Origin: Priapulus caudatus
Taxonomy: Eukaryota > Priapulida > Priapulimorpha > Priapulimorphida > Priapulidae
Direction of reading: 5' to 3'
NCBI RefSeq assembly: GCF_000485595.1
Contig: NW_014577201.1
Location: forward strand, 78,359-142,358
Length of the DNA: 64,000 bases
Below are positions 61,441-64,000 of the stretch, piece by piece. The stretch's first letter is position 1, and each line of letters starts with the position of its first letter. The position numbers and the translations under genes are program-made. The notes below the pieces were generated by a model that saw nothing but the letters and a program-made list of their open reading frames with translations, was not told the DNA's origin and ran no database searches.

Positions 61441-62281
61441 TCATCGTATGTTGAAAAGAAAGCAATACGAAAGCGCCGATGATCGCGAAGGTATCGCAGT
61501 CACAGTGATATATATAGCGATGCGTATAGATCCAATGCAAAAACCGACCCCTGCCTTTAAAAGATCTGCATCTTGCACACGTCTGCATTTTATGATGGCA
61601 GAATCTTCGCGCGATGATGAGGTAGTGTAATAAATTGGAGTGATTACTTGAATATCTATCGTTACGTTACAGTGTGGTAACAAGCGCCGGTCTATGCTTG
61701 GCCGTACGGAGATCTCTTTTGCCTCACCAGCACGCGACGTCTTCGATTTAGCCCCTCCTCGGCGCAATCCTAACGATTTCATTACGGAATTAATCACCGG
61801 AATTACCCGCAGCAGCCTCACACTCCATCTACAAATGTTTACCCAGTAATCGACGGAACCTCGCAGATATGTATATGGGGACTCGGTAATCGATGCTCCG
61901 TTACCTAACGTTCCCATGATACAATCTGCTCGACAGGTGTGTTAGCAGAATGTGTGATGAAGAAGCACGATCGTTGCCATAGCTCAAAGCCCAGTTAGCA
62001 ATATCAGACGCCCCTCGCGTATTACAGATAGCGCAGCGTGTCTGGTCCTTGATAGGACTCCCTAGGAAGTCCCGAAACCCAGTGTTCCTGGGTTCTCCTT
62101 GCACATACACTGTGTTGTGCCGTAGTAACAGGCAGCAGAAAGCGAGGGGTGCAATCGCGACAATCATCATGTCTACTTTAACAAGTGTATGCACACGTGT
62201 GGACGAGGTAATGATGCGGGCGACGATAGCGCGCCCGTCACTCGCCATGAGTGCAGCCATTGATCCTACGTTACCGCGCAA
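61441..62281 (-). pseudogene. possible degraded rhodopsin-family GPCR fragment
   Basis: Two overlapping minus frames (62281-61901, 126 codons; 61917-61441, 158 codons), offset by one frame, line up loosely with the middle of a class-A receptor. A DGRAIVA stretch sits where DRY/IVV is expected. It is followed by basic residues, a hydrophobic MMIVAIAPLAFCC segment (TM4-like), a polar loop, then YWVNICRWSV...VIPVINSVMKSLGLRRG (TM5-like, ending in a basic loop with KSKTSRAGEAKE). TM1-2 and TM6-7 are not recognisable. The order and spacing are suggestive only. Chance resemblance is possible, and the frame offset argues against a working gene. Confidence 0.25.
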
Positions 62282-62298
62282 GTTACGTCCACTGATAT

Positions 62299-62300
62299 AA

Positions 62301-62390
<90 letters not shown>

Positions 62391-62391
62391 A

Positions 62392-62472
<81 letters not shown>

Positions 62473-62515
62473 GTCTATTTGTCTATCTGTCTATCTGTCT
62501 ATCTATCTATCTATC

Positions 62516-62568
<53 letters not shown>

Positions 62569-62600
62569 CTCTCTCTCTATATATATATATTTATATATCA
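62299..62600. repeat. long (CTAT)n microsatellite
   Basis: About 270 bp of CTAT with rare CTGT and TTAT variants, ending in CTCTCT and TATATA. Confidence 0.97.
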
Positions 62601-62611
62601 GTGGCTACGTC

Positions 62612-62800
62612 TCGCGCTCGCCTAGACAATCGGCAGCCCGGATCTCGCGCGAAGCGCGAAAAACGCCGCGTAGCGGCACACTAACACAACAACGCTGCAC
62701 TCATTGAATAGCAATTTTAACAGGTTTACTATATAGCAAGTATGCGGGAAGTTGGCTGAGTTGAGCAGTTTTGGCGATTGCACGACGGGTTTGACTACCC
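62612..62800 (+). repeat. dispersed repeat R (copy 3, diverged)
   Basis: GGCAGCCCGGATCTCGCGCG+AAGCGCGAA at one end and GAGCAGTTTTGGCGATTGCA at the other match 35770-35940 and the reverse complement of 32440-32604. The middle is unrelated. Confidence 0.75.
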
Positions 62801-63373
62801 ACGTAGCTAAACATTTCCTAGAAATGTTCTTGGTTCGCTACTCGGCACGCTTGGTTTGCTGTAAAAAACGGAGTTGAATTTTTTTGTGCCAGCGACTAGT
62901 TCAGGCCCCCATATCAGTGTAGTACATATGGCGTGCGACAGATGGCGCAACGAGGCTATATGCATAGCGTTTCGCTAGGACTTTACCTGCAGACGGCTCG
63001 GCCGGCTATAACCTAGATTGCTCCCCGGTCGACAGTTCCACACGCTACACTTACTAACTTTAGTGTAGCGAAGGATACTTGCCGGAGTGAAGGTGGCGAA
63101 CGGGTACCAGTCTAGCTATAACCCCGCAAACTCCATCCAGCGCCCGTTCGTACACTCTCGTAGTTTCTACGAGGTTAGTTTAGCTCTAGGGTACTAGTAC
63201 TAGAGCTAATTAGTTTATCTAGTACTGCCCCGTGTCCGATCCCCCGCTGCCGCTGGAACATAGGTGTTTGTTTACGTTTGGTGTACATTGGTCGGCAATT
63301 GATGGCGTACCAACGCTGATCCAGGCATCCGTACTGTGATAATATGGGAAAATGTACGATTTTGAGCGATGTC
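62801..63373. other. unassigned sequence
   Basis: Contains CTAGTACTAGAGCTAATTAG with a CTAGTAC palindrome near 63190. No gene supported; the minus frame 63175-63456 overlaps the tRNA-like segment. Confidence 0.45.
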
Positions 63374-63436
63374 GCAATAGCCGCAGTTAAAGCGCCGGGC
63401 CACTGGCGCGAACGTAGATGGTTCAATCCCCGGATT
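63374..63436 (+). repeat. tRNA-like sequence (SINE head candidate)
   Basis: A-box-like TAGCCGCAGTTAAAGCG (from about 63378) and B-box GGTTCAATCCC (63420-63430) are about 42 nt apart, as in a tRNA-type pol III promoter. The intervening GCGCCGGGCCACTGGCGCGA resembles anticodon-arm sequence. A clean cloverleaf does not close, so it is more likely a tRNA-derived SINE head or decayed tRNA than a working tRNA gene. Confidence 0.45.
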
Positions 63437-63514
63437 GGTAAAATATTTTCCCTCATTTATTTATCGCTGCCGGTTTTCATTATAACGTTTTTTCATTACA
63501 CCTTCTACAATGTT

Positions 63515-63563
63515 CGTGCGTCTATCATGCCTCTATCGTCTATGCGTCTATCATGCGTCTATA
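63515..63563. repeat. CGTCTATCATG short tandem repeat
   Basis: Four imperfect ~11-17-bp copies of GTCTATCATGC/GTCTATAATG. Confidence 0.8.
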
Positions 63564-63597
63564 ATGTTCGTCTTTTCTAACTATGTCGAATTATGGG

Positions 63598-63770
63598 ATA
63601 CTAACTCTGAGTTACTCTGAGTCTTGCTCTGAGTTAACTCTGAGTTACTTAACTCAGGATTTAATCCATGTTTATAAAACCCAAATTTAACTCGGAGTTT
63701 ACTAACTCAGAGTTAGTGAGTTTAACCACTCAGGGTCAGGGTTAAAGTTAATCCACGACTGTGGAACCGG
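63598..63770. mobile_element. MITE-like segment with ACTCTGAGTTA repeats
   Basis: Several ACTCTGAGTTA units on the left face TAACTCAGAGTTAGTGAG on the right. Sub-repeats GGATTTAATCCATGTTTATA and GGTTAAAGTTAATCCACGAC lie between and after them. Termini cannot be fixed and no coding sequence is present. Confidence 0.5.
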
Positions 63771-64000
63771 GTCCAGGATACCACTGCCACAATCAAACTG
63801 CATGCAGTGCCCTTTCGCACACTCAAGATACCACTGCCACAATGCTAGCACTATTTTTAAAGTGGGCGGAGCTCGGGGGAAATCCAGCAAATGGAGATTC
63901 GTAAACAGCGTATGATTTGAAAGAGGTAAATTGGCGTACAATCCGCGTACTATTTCGTATCACTATTTTATCAAATTTTTCATGAAATAACGGTCGGATT
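63771..64000. other. unassigned sequence with a 17-bp direct repeat
   Basis: GATACCACTGCCACAAT occurs at 63777-63793 and 63827-63843. No gene seen before the window ends. Confidence 0.6.

Overview
This is a repeat-dominated stretch of a metazoan nuclear genome, probably a marine invertebrate. The grounds are Ty3/gypsy, CR1/L2-like and R2-like (restriction-enzyme-like endonuclease, RLE) retrotransposon remnants, TTAGGG-type telomeric repeats, long di-, tri- and tetranucleotide microsatellites, several minisatellites and almost no long host reading frames. I cannot name the species. There is no bacterial or phage gene structure. Three gaps of exactly 25 N (12573-12597, 23272-23296, 52685-52709) show that this is a scaffold.

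Layout. 1-4441: mostly unassigned sequence, a TAG/CAG array (355-905) and a perfect 44-bp palindrome (4281-4324). 4442-6561: an internally deleted Ty3/gypsy element on the minus strand, with LTR remnants at both ends. 6711-7973: seven units of a ~181-bp satellite, then C-rich and (GA)n tracts. 8711-12572: a segment carrying an RLE retrotransposon in inverted orientation. 12598-45265: a locus-sized repeat. Its order is MITE-like element, 22/44-bp minisatellite, ~2.6 kb of non-coding sequence, ~130-bp sequence X1, 5'-truncated RLE retrotransposon, second copy X2, ~0.9 kb block, (TGTC)n. It is seen two and a half to three times with a period near 8.33 kb. Copies 2 and 3 are separated by a decayed CR1/L2-like element (33.4-35.4 kb) that carries a telomeric-repeat patch. 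44036-45265: an ACCGTCAACC-type minisatellite. 46.3-49.5 kb: GA, CA, GT and CT microsatellites around CpG-rich unassigned sequence. 49913-53031: a 30-bp minisatellite that folds back on itself. 53416-54267 (minus): the best host-gene candidate, a terminal exon of a secreted protein with a poly(A) signal. 55241-55457: a MITE with ~56-bp terminal inverted repeats. 57-64 kb: microsatellites, a weak GPCR-like remnant (61.4-62.3 kb), a 290-bp (CTAT)n array, a third copy of a dispersed ~180-bp repeat, a tRNA-like SINE head and a palindrome-rich MITE-like segment.

No set of genes here works as a pathway. The most interesting material is structural. An RLE retrotransposon is flanked by unusually long direct repeats, as reported for the rotifer R9 element. 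A segment whose inversion would make the neighbouring repeat continuous ends at a microsatellite and a gap. There is a family of short near-perfect palindromes, and telomeric hexamers sit at a deletion junction. Much of the copy-to-copy difference is single-base insertion or deletion typical of unpolished long reads, so the multi-copy structure must be separated from assembly artefact before biological meaning is given to it.
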